From contig CALAGR010000138.1 in NCBI GenBank assembly GCA_937891735.1, positions 1 through 64,000 of the forward strand: a stretch of 64,000 bases of DNA, written 5' to 3'. Position 1 is the stretch's first letter. Each line of letters opens with the position of its first letter. Position numbers and translations under genes: made by a program. The stretch comes from an uncultured Pseudomonadota bacterium (GTDB lineage Bacteria; Myxococcota_A; UBA796; UBA9615). The notes under the pieces are model-generated. The model was not told the DNA's origin. It did not search any database and worked only from the letters and a program-made list of their open reading frames with translations. Of this stretch, positions 31,721 to 42,661 are shown one piece after another.

Positions 31721-33064
31721 ATGCTTCGTTCCACATGGGACGAGGTCTGCGCCAGGGTTCGTCGTGAAGAAGACCCCTTCTTCCACGATCCCTGGCTCAA
31801 CCGCCTCTCATTCATCGCGTCAGACGAGGACAGGATCATCCTGGCCACGCCGAACCGGCTGTACGTCGAGTGGATCCAGGAGAACCTGGAGCCCCGGCTG
31901 CACGGGCACATCCACGCGATCGCGGACCGTCCCTACGCCATCGACTACCAGCTCGACGATGCGGCCGGCTCGGAGCGAAACGCCTTCCAGCCGGAGGCCG
32001 CCGCCCCCGCCAGCCTGTCCACCGGATCCCGGGACACCCACCTCAACGTGCGCCAGGTCTTCGCGACGTTCGTCGTCGGCAGCGGAAACCAGTTCGCCAC
32101 CGCAGCCTGTCAGAACGTGTCCGACAACCCGGCGCGGAACTACAACCCGCTCTTCCTGTTCGGCGGGGTGGGGCTGGGCAAGACCCACCTCCTGAACGCC
32201 ATCGGGAACCGGATCCGCCAGCGGGATCCCCGGGCCCGGATCCTGTACCTGTCCGCGAACGACTTCACCACCGAGCTCATCAACTGCATCCGGTTCAAGC
32301 GGATGGAGGAGTTTCGGGAGAAGTTCCGTCGGAACTGCGACGTCCTGCTCATGGACGACATCGAGTTCCTGGCGGGCAAGGATCGGACGCAGGAGGAGTT
32401 CTTCCACACGTTCGAGGCCCTGCACGGCAGCGGACGCCAGATCGTGGTCACCGCAGACCGCTACCCGAAGGACATCGGCGGTCTCGAGGAGCGCCTGCGC
32501 AGCCGGTTCGACTGGGGCCTGGTGGCGGACATCCAGCCGCCGGACACCGAGACCAAGGTCGCGATCCTGCGCCGCAAGGCGGACGACGAGGGCATCGCCC
32601 TGCCCAACGAGGTGGCGTTCTTCGTCGCCCGGCACGCCACTGGAAACGTACGGGAGCTCGAAGGCACCCTCACCCGCCTGCTCGCCATGAGCAGCTTCCA
32701 CGCGGCTCCCCTGGACGTGGAGTTCGCCCGGCGCTCGCTGCAGGGCTATCTGCAGGTGGAGGAGCGCTCGACGAACATCGACACCATCCAGAGCGGCGTG
32801 GCCCGGTTCTTCGGGGTCAAGGTGCAGGACCTGAAGGGCCCACGGCGCACGCGCCAGATGGTCGTGCCCCGACAGATCGCGATGTACCTGGCGCGGCAGC
32901 ACACCGGCCTGTCGCTCCCCGAGATCGGAAAACGCTTCGGAAACCGGGATCACACCACCGTCCTGCACGCCGTCAGGAAGGTGAAGGCGACCCGGACGAA
33001 GGACTCCGGCTACCGAACCCGCCTCGAGGGAGTGACTCGCTCTCTGGGGCTGCCCGTCGAATAG
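31721..33064 (+). CDS. dnaA: Chromosomal replication initiator DnaA
   Basis: A 447-residue initiator. Domain I at about 1-75, a short linker (80-105), AAA+ domain III with Walker A FGGVGLGKT (147-155) and Walker B LLMDDIEFL, and domain IV with the signature DHTTVLHAVRKV that reads DnaA boxes. ATG 31721 is chosen because AAGGAA precedes it and the chain begins at domain I; an in-frame upstream extension to 31616 has no homologous content. It melts oriC and regulates its own gene in many bacteria. Confidence 0.97.
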   Translation: MLRSTWDEVCARVRREEDPFFHDPWLNRLSFIASDEDRIILATPNRLYVEWIQENLEPRLHGHIHAIADRPYAIDYQLDDAAGSERNAFQPEAAAPASLSTGSRDTHLNVRQVFATFVVGSGNQFATAACQNVSDNPARNYNPLFLFGGVGLGKTHLLNAIGNRIRQRDPRARILYLSANDFTTELINCIRFKRMEEFREKFRRNCDVLLMDDIEFLAGKDRTQEEFFHTFEALHGSGRQIVVTADRYPKDIGGLEERLRSRFDWGLVADIQPPDTETKVAILRRKADDEGIALPNEVAFFVARHATGNVRELEGTLTRLLAMSSFHAAPLDVEFARRSLQGYLQVEERSTNIDTIQSGVARFFGVKVQDLKGPRRTRQMVVPRQIAMYLARQHTGLSLPEIGKRFGNRDHTTVLHAVRKVKATRTKDSGYRTRLEGVTRSLGLPVE

Positions 33065-33399
33065 CCGCGACAACGAGTAGGATCCCGCCGGGAGCGTCGC
33101 TGGGAGCTCTCATGGCATTCGCACACCCTCGACCCCCTGTGTACAACCCGGTGGACATGCTGTTGAAAGGCCCGTGGACGACTTGTTAACGTTCGCACCC
33201 GCACGCGACCCGGCCGGTTGTCCCCGACAGAATCCACGGCACCTTCCCCCGACCGCACACAGGCATTCAATCAACACAGTCAGCGACTTAGAGCCCCTAT
33301 CCACAGAAACAGGGCTCTCCAACAACAACAAGATCAATCAATAGAAGATCTCCTTTCTGAGATCGTGGTTCTCAGGAGCCATCGGGAGCGCGCAGCCTC
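33065..33399. other. dnaA-dnaN intergenic region, candidate oriC
   Basis: This 335-bp gap contains CTATCCACA (33297-33305), one base from the consensus DnaA box, and other TCCAC/GTGGA cores at 33151-33156, 33174-33179 and 33232-33237. An AT-rich tract (aacaacaacaagatcaatc and neighbours, about 33320-33360) follows the best box and could be the unwinding element. oriC is found between dnaA and dnaN in many bacteria. No other gene or terminator was seen here. Confidence 0.5.
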
Positions 33400-34530
33400 A
33401 TGGAATTCCGCATCGCCAAGGACGAGCTGATTCGAGCCCTCTCTCGCGTCCAGGGCATCGTCGAGAAGCGCTCGACGAATCCGATCATCGCCAACGTGCT
33501 GTTCGAGGTCTCGAGCGACGGCATGAAGGTCAGCGCGACGGACACCGAGGTGTCCCTGATCGGCCATTACGCCGTCGAGTGCATCCAGCCCGGCAGCCTG
33601 ACCCTTGGCGCACGCCAGCTGTACGAGATCGCGCGGCTGGTCCCCACGGACAGCGTGTCGTTCCGGTTGCCCGCCGGCTCGTTTCTGATGGAGGTCAACT
33701 CCGGCAAGGCGCAGTTCAAGGTGCTCGGACTGCCGGCCGACGACTTCCCGCCGATCCTGCCCGCCGACGTGGACGTGGGCGACGGGCTGGAGATCGAAGC
33801 CGCGGACCTCAAGGCGATCATCGACAAGACCCTGTTCAGCATCTCGTCGGACGACACCCGGACCGGCCTGAACGGCGCCCACGCCGAGTCCATCGAGCTG
33901 CCCGGAGGCCGAACCCACCTGCGGTTCGTGTCCACCGACGGACACCGTCTGTCCCTGGCCGGCCGGCCCCTGACGGGCACCTGGACGGCGCAGCGCTCGG
34001 TGCTGCTGCCGAAGAAGGGCCTCGCGGAGCTCCGCAAGCTCGTGGATGTGGGCGATGGCCCCTGGCGCATCGTGCTGGGCGAGACCCAGGCGGTCTTCAA
34101 CCGCGGCACCACCGCCTTCTCCATGCGTCTGCTGGAGGGGGACTTCCCGGACTACAAGCAGGTCGTGCCCGCGGGTTGGCAGCGGCGGATCCTGGTGGGT
34201 CGGGGGCACCTCGTCCAGGCTCTGCGCCGGGTCAGCATCCTCGCTTCGGAGAAGTCGCACCCCGTGCGCTTCCACATCACCGGCGGGACCCTGGTGATCA
34301 CCGCCAAGCAGCCCGAGGCCGGCGAGGCCCGCGAGGAACTCGAGGCCACGGTCGAGGGCAGCGATCTCGAGATCGGCTTCAACGCCCGCTACTTCCTCGA
34401 TGCGCTCGGTGAGATGACCACGGACGACGTGGCCATCGAGATCGGTGACTCGCTGTCGCCGTGCCTGGTCCGTCCCGGAGATGGGGACGCGGACGAGCTG
34501 TTCGTCGTGATGCCGATGCGGCTCGAGTAG
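33400..34530 (+). CDS. dnaN: DNA polymerase III beta sliding clamp
   Basis: A 376-residue clamp, normal length (about 366-380). It starts MEFRIAKDELIRALSRVQGIVEKRS, and repeats the three-domain clamp pattern, with TDTEVSLIG and the C-terminal ending VVMPMRLE typical of the family. It tethers polymerase III to DNA. It is followed after about 16 bp by recF. Confidence 0.97.
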   Translation: MEFRIAKDELIRALSRVQGIVEKRSTNPIIANVLFEVSSDGMKVSATDTEVSLIGHYAVECIQPGSLTLGARQLYEIARLVPTDSVSFRLPAGSFLMEVNSGKAQFKVLGLPADDFPPILPADVDVGDGLEIEAADLKAIIDKTLFSISSDDTRTGLNGAHAESIELPGGRTHLRFVSTDGHRLSLAGRPLTGTWTAQRSVLLPKKGLAELRKLVDVGDGPWRIVLGETQAVFNRGTTAFSMRLLEGDFPDYKQVVPAGWQRRILVGRGHLVQALRRVSILASEKSHPVRFHITGGTLVITAKQPEAGEAREELEATVEGSDLEIGFNARYFLDALGEMTTDDVAIEIGDSLSPCLVRPGDGDADELFVVMPMRLE

Positions 34531-34546
34531 GGCGCCCGGACTTCAT

Positions 34547-35704
34547 CTGCGTCTGACCTCCCTGAGCCTGCGGGACTTCCGCAACATCGAGGGGCTGGAT
34601 CTGGAGCTTCCGCCGGGGATCTCCGTGTTCTGGGGGGACAACGGCCAGGGCAAGACGAACCTGCTCGAGGCCGTCTACCTGCTCGCGACCCTCAAGAGCT
34701 TCCGGGGCGCGAAGAACAAGGAGCTGATCCGCTTCGAGCGGACCGGCGCAGGAAGCACCACGGCCGCGGCCACCTGCACCGTGATCAAGGGGCGTCTGCT
34801 GGCAGCGGACCTTCCCCGGGACTACCAGGTCACCGTGGACGGCACGGGCAAGCGGGTTCGGATCGACGGCAAGGACCCCCGCGGCCTCCCCCACTACTTC
34901 GAGGGCATCAAGGCGGTGGCGTTCGTCCCGTCGGACCTGCGCATGGTGGACGGCGGTCCGGAGCTGCGTCGCTCGTTCCTGGATCGCGCCTCGTTCACGC
35001 TGGATCCGACCTACCTGGAGCTGGCCCGGGACTACGCCGCGGCGCTCAAGCAAAAGAACGCCCTGCTCAGACAGGCCAAGAGCACGGGCCGCCCGCCGGA
35101 TCGTGCGCTGATCGACGTCTGGAACGACAAGCTCATCGTGGCCGGGGTCTCGGTGGTGGTGCGGCGAGTCGCCTTCCTCAAGGCGTTCGCGCCGGTGTTC
35201 CGGGGGGTGCACGAGGGGATCACGGGCGCCGCCAAGGGACGGGCCGAGATCCGGTACCGGGGCCCGGTCAGCGCCGAGGCCGTCAACGGGGGCGAGGTGG
35301 GCATCGCCGCGGAGCTGCGTCGGAAGGTGGAGGGGGCCCTCGCCCAGGAGGTGCGGCGCGGCCACGCGACGGTCGGTCCCCACCGGGACGACTGGGAGCT
35401 GCGGGTGGGCGGAGAGCCGCTGCGCAGCTTCGGCAGCCAGGGGCAGGTGCGTTCGGCGGCGCTGGCGATGCGCATGGCCGTGATGGTCCTGACGAAGCAG
35501 GCCGCCGGGGTCTGCCCGCTGTTCCTGCTGGACGACGTCAGCTCGGAGCTCGACGCGAGCAGGAACCGCCAGCTGATGGAACGGTTGACGGAGCTTCAGG
35601 CCCAGGTGCTCGTGACCACCACCTCGCTGAGCAACCTCAAGCTCGCCGGGGCGGGGTATTCGGCCTTCCGGGTGTCGGACGGAAGGGTCGACCTCGACGT
35701 CTGA
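34547..35704 (+). CDS. recF: DNA replication and repair protein RecF, apparent CTG start
   Basis: A 385-residue SMC-like ATPase that loads RecA at gaps. Walker A is WGDNGQGKTN, Walker B FLLDDVSSELD, and the signature FGSQGQVRSAALAMRMA is intact. The N-terminal strand LRLTSLSLRDFRN aligns residue for residue with the start of E. coli RecF (MSLTRLLIRDFRN), but its first codon is CTG at 34547; no ATG, GTG or TTG exists in frame back to the stop at 34508. The GTG at 34625 would remove this conserved strand. CTG initiation is therefore the simplest reading. Confidence 0.9.
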   Translation: MRLTSLSLRDFRNIEGLDLELPPGISVFWGDNGQGKTNLLEAVYLLATLKSFRGAKNKELIRFERTGAGSTTAAATCTVIKGRLLAADLPRDYQVTVDGTGKRVRIDGKDPRGLPHYFEGIKAVAFVPSDLRMVDGGPELRRSFLDRASFTLDPTYLELARDYAAALKQKNALLRQAKSTGRPPDRALIDVWNDKLIVAGVSVVVRRVAFLKAFAPVFRGVHEGITGAAKGRAEIRYRGPVSAEAVNGGEVGIAAELRRKVEGALAQEVRRGHATVGPHRDDWELRVGGEPLRSFGSQGQVRSAALAMRMAVMVLTKQAAGVCPLFLLDDVSSELDASRNRQLMERLTELQAQVLVTTTSLSNLKLAGAGYSAFRVSDGRVDLDV

Positions 35705-35728
35705 GCGGCCGAAGGACGCGCTCGCTAG

Positions 35729-38311
<2,583 letters not shown>

Positions 38312-38323
38312 GGGCCTGAATCG

Positions 38324-39334
38324 ATGACGGGATTGACTGCCGCGAGCAAGATCCTCGGGACGGGGCACTACGTCCCGCCCACGGTGGTCACGAACGCCGA
38401 TCTGGCGAAGCGCTTCGACACATCGGATGAGTGGATCCAACAGCGCTCGGGGATCAAGGAGCGGCGGTACTCGACCGAGGAGGATCCTACCTCCGTCATG
38501 GGGGCCAAGGCGCTGCGCGCCGCCTGCGCCGACGCGGGCATCGACGTCGCCGAGATCGACTGCATCGTGCTCGGCACCCTCAGCCCAGACTACGACTTCC
38601 CGGGCAGCGCGGTGCTCGTCCAGGATCTGCTCGGGCTGAACGGGATCGCCTGCATCGACGTGCGCAACCAGTGCACGGGCTTCCTGTACTCCCTCGCCAT
38701 CGCCGACAGCTTCGTGCGGGCGGGGATGTTCAAGCGGGTGGCGGTCATCGGGTCCGAGGTGCACAGCACCGGCATCGACTTCAGCGACGAGGGCCGCGAC
38801 GTGACCGTGCTGTTCGGTGATGGCGCGGCCGCGGCGGTGGTCGGTCCCACGGACGACCCCAACGTCGGGATGCTGACCCATTGCCTGCACGCCGACGGCT
38901 CGGGCGCGCAGCAGCTGTGGATCCCGAACCCGGGCAGCCGCAACTTCCCCCACCGCGCTCCCCAGACGATGTACGCCGACCGGTCGGTGTACCCGCAGAT
39001 GAACGGGCGCGCGGTGTTCAAGTGGGCCTGCACGAAGCTGCCCGAGGTGATCAACGAGGCGCTCGAAAAGACCGGCTACACGCTGGACGACATCGATCTG
39101 CTCGTGCCCCACCAGGCCAATCGGCGCATCAACGAGATGGTCGCCAAGCAGCTCGGCTTTCCGCAGGACAAGGTCGTGCACAACATCGAGATGTACGGGA
39201 ACACCACCGCAGCCTCGGTAGGGATTGCGCTGGACGAGGCGCGGCGCGATGGTCGGATCGTGGCCGGCTCGCTGGTGTGCCTGGCGGCGTTCGGCTCGGG
39301 CTTCACCTGGGCCGCCACCATCGTGCGGTTCTGA
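38324..39334 (+). CDS. fabH: Beta-ketoacyl-ACP synthase III (FabH family)
   Basis: A 336-residue KAS III. Catalytic Cys117 lies in RNQCTGFLY, the His in PHQANRRI and the Asn in YGNTTAAS, the complete triad. It begins LGTGHYVPPTVVTNADL, typical of FabH. It condenses acyl-CoA with malonyl-ACP to start fatty-acid synthesis; the substrate range is unknown. It is 12 bp after gyrB and likely in that operon, an unusual place for fabH. A paralogue in a specialised pathway is possible. Confidence 0.88.
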   Translation: MTGLTAASKILGTGHYVPPTVVTNADLAKRFDTSDEWIQQRSGIKERRYSTEEDPTSVMGAKALRAACADAGIDVAEIDCIVLGTLSPDYDFPGSAVLVQDLLGLNGIACIDVRNQCTGFLYSLAIADSFVRAGMFKRVAVIGSEVHSTGIDFSDEGRDVTVLFGDGAAAAVVGPTDDPNVGMLTHCLHADGSGAQQLWIPNPGSRNFPHRAPQTMYADRSVYPQMNGRAVFKWACTKLPEVINEALEKTGYTLDDIDLLVPHQANRRINEMVAKQLGFPQDKVVHNIEMYGNTTAASVGIALDEARRDGRIVAGSLVCLAAFGSGFTWAATIVRF

Positions 39335-39353
39335 ACCGCAGCCGGAGGATCCG

Positions 39354-40334
39354 CTGACTGAGGTCCCCCCCGTCGCCGCGAGCATCCGCTTCGGCAACAA
39401 GCGCGTCTTCTTCCTGAGCGGAAAAGGCGGCACCGGGAAGACTGCGGTCTCGGTAGGACTGGCCCGCGCGCTGGCCCGTCGAGGCAAGCGCTGCCTCATC
39501 GTGGAGATCGACGCGCCGCGCCCCAACCTGCCCGCCTACTTCGGTGGCGAGATCAGCGCGCAGCCCCGCAAGGTCGCCACGCGCATCGACGGCTGCAACG
39601 TGGACTTCTTCGCGGCGCTGCGGGCCTACGTGGAGTCGGTGGTGCCGGCGAAGCGGGTGGTGGGCCTGATCCTGCGCAACCGGGTGGTGAAGATCTTCCT
39701 CACCGCGACCCCCGGCGCCCGGGAGCTGGTGCTGCTGTCGCGGATCTGGGAGTTCAGCTGGGATCCCCGCTGGGACCACATCATCGTGGACCTGCCCGCC
39801 TCGGGCCACGCCCTGGCGCTCATGCGGTGCCCGTTCCTGGCCAAGCGCACCTTCGCCCGGGGCCCCCTGCGCAAGCGCGCGGACGAGATCATCGAGCGGT
39901 TCAGCGATCCCAACGTGGCCGGCCTGTACTTCTGCGCGCTGCCCGGCGAGATGCCGATCAACGAGACGCTGGAGACCCGCCAGATCCTGGTGGGGCTGGG
40001 CATGCCGCCCATCGGCGGCGCGTTCCTGAACCAGTTCCCCGACGAGTCCTTCGAGCACTCCCAGAAGGACCTGCTCACCGCTCTCGAAGACCTCGTTGAG
40101 GCCGAGGGCGGCGAGGGACCCAACGGCACGACCCGCGCGCCGATGCCCCCGACGGTGCGCGCCGCGGTCGAAGCGGCCGGCGAGACGCGACGAAACCAGG
40201 TCATCGCCAAGGACGGCCTGAAGCGGCTGCGCGCCGCCTTCGGGGACACGCTGGTGGGCAAGCTCCCGGTCCTGCCGGGCACTCACAGCCAGGTGGCGGA
40301 CGCCGTCTCCCTCATCATCCTGGACTGGCTGTGA
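39354..40334 (+). CDS. ArsA/Get3-like ATPase, first of a pair, apparent CTG start
   Basis: A 326-residue SIMIBI ATPase with deviant P-loop LSGKGGTGKTAVSVGLA (21-37), a VEIDAPRPN loop and a switch II-like DLPASGHALALM. It resembles a single ArsA half or Get3 without the CxxC of eukaryotic Get3. The best ribosome site of the neighbourhood, GGAGGA (39344-39349), is placed five bases before a CTG at 39354; no ATG/GTG/TTG lies before the P-loop. Its stop overlaps the second ATPase by 4 bp, so the two are coupled and may work as a heterodimer. Confidence 0.85.
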   Translation: MTEVPPVAASIRFGNKRVFFLSGKGGTGKTAVSVGLARALARRGKRCLIVEIDAPRPNLPAYFGGEISAQPRKVATRIDGCNVDFFAALRAYVESVVPAKRVVGLILRNRVVKIFLTATPGARELVLLSRIWEFSWDPRWDHIIVDLPASGHALALMRCPFLAKRTFARGPLRKRADEIIERFSDPNVAGLYFCALPGEMPINETLETRQILVGLGMPPIGGAFLNQFPDESFEHSQKDLLTALEDLVEAEGGEGPNGTTRAPMPPTVRAAVEAAGETRRNQVIAKDGLKRLRAAFGDTLVGKLPVLPGTHSQVADAVSLIILDWL

Positions 40335-41548
40335 ACGAGACCTTCGCCCTGCAGGCCGCAGCCCAGGCGGAGCTCCGGGCGGCGGTGCACGAGCGGCAGC
40401 TGGTGGTCTGCGTCGGCAGCGGCGGGGTGGGCAAGACGACCACCGCCGCGGCCCTTGGGATCCAGGCGGCGCTGGACGGCCGCCGGGTCATCGTCGTGAC
40501 CATCGATCCGGCCAAGCGGCTCGCCAACTCGCTGGGACTCGAGGCCCTGGGCAACGACCAGCGGCAGATCGATCCGCAGCGCTTCCGGGACTTCGGGCTG
40601 GAGCCCAAGGGCACGCTGCACGCGATGATGCTCGACACGCGCGCCACCTTCGACGAGGTGATCAACCGCGTGTCGCCCGACGAGGCCACGCGGGACCGGG
40701 TGCTCGGCAACCGGATCTACAAGCACATCAGCGACACCCTGTCGGCCAGTCACGACTACATGGCGTCGGAGAAGCTGCACGACCTGTACAGCTCGAAGAA
40801 GTACGACCTGATCGTGCTCGACACGCCGCCCATGAAGAACGCCATCGACTTCCTGGAGGCGGGGGGTCAGCTCGCGCGGTTCCTGGACGACTCGATCATC
40901 AGCTGGTTCCTCAAGCCCCACGAAGGCGGACGCCGCATCGGCAGCTCGCTGATCTCGGGCACCGGCACGGTCGTGTATCGGCTGCTGGGGCGGGTGTTCG
41001 GCAACGACTTCATGGACGAGATCTCCGAGTTCTTCCTCGCCACGAAGGACCTGCTGGCGGGGTTCCGCGAGCGCGCCGAGACGGTCGGCCGTCTGCTGCA
41101 CGACCGCACGCTGACGCGCTTCGTGGTGGTCTGCACGCCGCGCTCGGTGTCGATGGACGAGGCCCGGTACTTCCACAAGCAGCTGCTGGAGCGGCGCATG
41201 CCGGGAGGGCTGTTCATCGTCAACCAGGCGGGGCGCTACGCGGAGTGCGCTCCCGCGGCGGACGGCGATGGCCTGCAGTACCTCGGCCGGGCGGACCGGG
41301 ACTGGATCGCCGAGGCGCTGGCGGGCACGGGCACGAGCAGCGCCCAGCGGCTCTTCATGGACATGCTGGACACGCACCTGGAGCGCAGCGTGGCGCTGGA
41401 TCGGAACGATCTCGGTGCCATCCAGGGGCTGCGGGCGTTCGCCGGCAGCGGGGCCCAGGTTTGCGTGGTGCCGCGCCTGCCCAAGGACATCTACGACCTG
41501 GACGGGCTGCTCGCCATCGACCGACACCTCTTCGGAGGCGATCCGTAG
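40331..41548 (+). CDS. ArsA/Get3-like ATPase, second of a pair
   Basis: A 405-residue ATPase with P-loop GSGGVGKTTTAAALG (30-44), the Get3/ArsA motif TIDPAKRLANSLG, DTPPMKNAIDFLEA at switch II, and an A-loop-like ending CVVPRLPKDI. GTG start overlaps the first ATPase. Relatives include arsenite-pump ATPases and tail-anchor targeting factors; no ars gene is near, so arsenic export is unlikely. Pairs of such genes are known in Myxococcota-like genomes, role not established to my knowledge. Confidence 0.85.
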   Translation: MNETFALQAAAQAELRAAVHERQLVVCVGSGGVGKTTTAAALGIQAALDGRRVIVVTIDPAKRLANSLGLEALGNDQRQIDPQRFRDFGLEPKGTLHAMMLDTRATFDEVINRVSPDEATRDRVLGNRIYKHISDTLSASHDYMASEKLHDLYSSKKYDLIVLDTPPMKNAIDFLEAGGQLARFLDDSIISWFLKPHEGGRRIGSSLISGTGTVVYRLLGRVFGNDFMDEISEFFLATKDLLAGFRERAETVGRLLHDRTLTRFVVVCTPRSVSMDEARYFHKQLLERRMPGGLFIVNQAGRYAECAPAADGDGLQYLGRADRDWIAEALAGTGTSSAQRLFMDMLDTHLERSVALDRNDLGAIQGLRAFAGSGAQVCVVPRLPKDIYDLDGLLAIDRHLFGGDP

Positions 41549-41577
41549 CGTCCCTCGAGAACCCATCTTTCTGAAGA

Positions 41578-41604
41578 AAGGTCGGCCCTCACGCCGGCCT
41601 TTTT
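41578..41604 (+). terminator. Intrinsic terminator after the ArsA pair
   Basis: AAAGGTCGGC and GCCGGCCTTTTT form a stem with one G-T type mismatch and a 5-base loop followed by five T, 30 bp after the stop. It probably ends the long gyrB-fabH-arsA transcript. Confidence 0.88.
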
Positions 41605-41674
41605 CCGTCTGGGGCCACGGGACTCCCGACCGGCGCGATCCCCGCGTCGCGGCAGGAGCCCCCTTGGCGGAATC

Positions 41675-42649
41675 ATGGGACAGGTCGAACGAAACGAGAC
41701 GAGCCGGACCGGGCGGGCGATCCGGACCGCGCAGGGCATGGCGTCGGCGCTCGTGATCCTGGGACTCATCGCAGCGAGCGCTCCCGCGGCGACAGCGGCG
41801 CCGGTGCCGCCCCCGGTGCGGTCAGCGGAGCCGGCCAGGCGTCTCCTCGAGGCGGTCGCGTCCCACATGCAGGACCCGGACTTCGACTCCCTGGGCGCCG
41901 CGCTGGCGGGAGCGGGGATGACCCGGCAGTGGTGGGACGAGCACGTCGACGTACGCCTGTACCGTCCGGCGGCCCTGAACCTGCCGGGCTGGGACTTCGA
42001 CCTGCTGATGTTCCTGCAGCTCGAGGGGATCCGGGAGGGCGTGATCTGCGCGTTCGCGCTGCCGGATGTGGATCCCGCCGGCCCCCCGGCGATGGCGGCT
42101 GTCTCCGTGGATCAGCTCACCCGTTGCTCCGAGGCGTCCGCCAAGGAGGTCGCTTCGCCGCTGCCCGGCACGGTCCTGATCCTGGACAACGCCGGGCTCA
42201 TGGACGCGCTGTGGCCCCTCGATCTGTCCCTGCCGAGCGCCGTGGACACCGGCATCGACCCGATCGGGCTGCGCAGCTACACCTGCTCCGACCTCCGTTG
42301 GAACAGCACCGGGAGCCGCGAGGCAGGGGCCCGGGCGGCGGCGGTGGCGGGCGGTGCGTCAGCGGAGGCGATCTCGACGACCCTGATCGGGCTCACCGAC
42401 CGGTGGCTCGCGTCCGGAGACCTCGTGCCGCTGCAGGACCTCACGGGAGGGCTGGTGCCCGGCGCGCTCCTCGTCGGCGCGGCGGTGGGGGGCGCCTGGA
42501 CGGGTCGGGCGGCGCACGCCGAGATCACCCAGGGCTGCGCGGGCTGCGCGGATCGGGCCGGACGCGGGGAGGTCTGCGAGGTCCGGGGCGACGAGTGCAT
42601 GTGCGGCCCCCAGGCCCCTTGGATGGCCTCGGACGACTCGTCCAGCTGA
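41675..42649 (+). CDS. Exported protein of unknown function with Cys-rich C-terminus
   Basis: A 324-residue protein with a long N-region and hydrophobic segment at about 22-42 (signal peptide or anchor, cleavage near ATAAP). The mature part is unrecognised and Ala/Leu-rich with a Gly-rich hydrophobic stretch near 262-275. The C-terminus has six Cys in about 27 residues (CAGCADR, CEVRGDECMC), suggesting disulfides. It stands alone between a terminator and the convergent kinase gene. Confidence 0.65.
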   Translation: MGQVERNETSRTGRAIRTAQGMASALVILGLIAASAPAATAAPVPPPVRSAEPARRLLEAVASHMQDPDFDSLGAALAGAGMTRQWWDEHVDVRLYRPAALNLPGWDFDLLMFLQLEGIREGVICAFALPDVDPAGPPAMAAVSVDQLTRCSEASAKEVASPLPGTVLILDNAGLMDALWPLDLSLPSAVDTGIDPIGLRSYTCSDLRWNSTGSREAGARAAAVAGGASAEAISTTLIGLTDRWLASGDLVPLQDLTGGLVPGALLVGAAVGGAWTGRAAHAEITQGCAGCADRAGRGEVCEVRGDECMCGPQAPWMASDDSSS

Positions 42650-42661
42650 GGGGCCGGGTCT

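Noticed and set aside
34625-35704. GTG at 34625 as recF start
   Set aside because: It would delete the conserved first strand LTSLSLRDFRN and begin seven residues before the Walker A motif.
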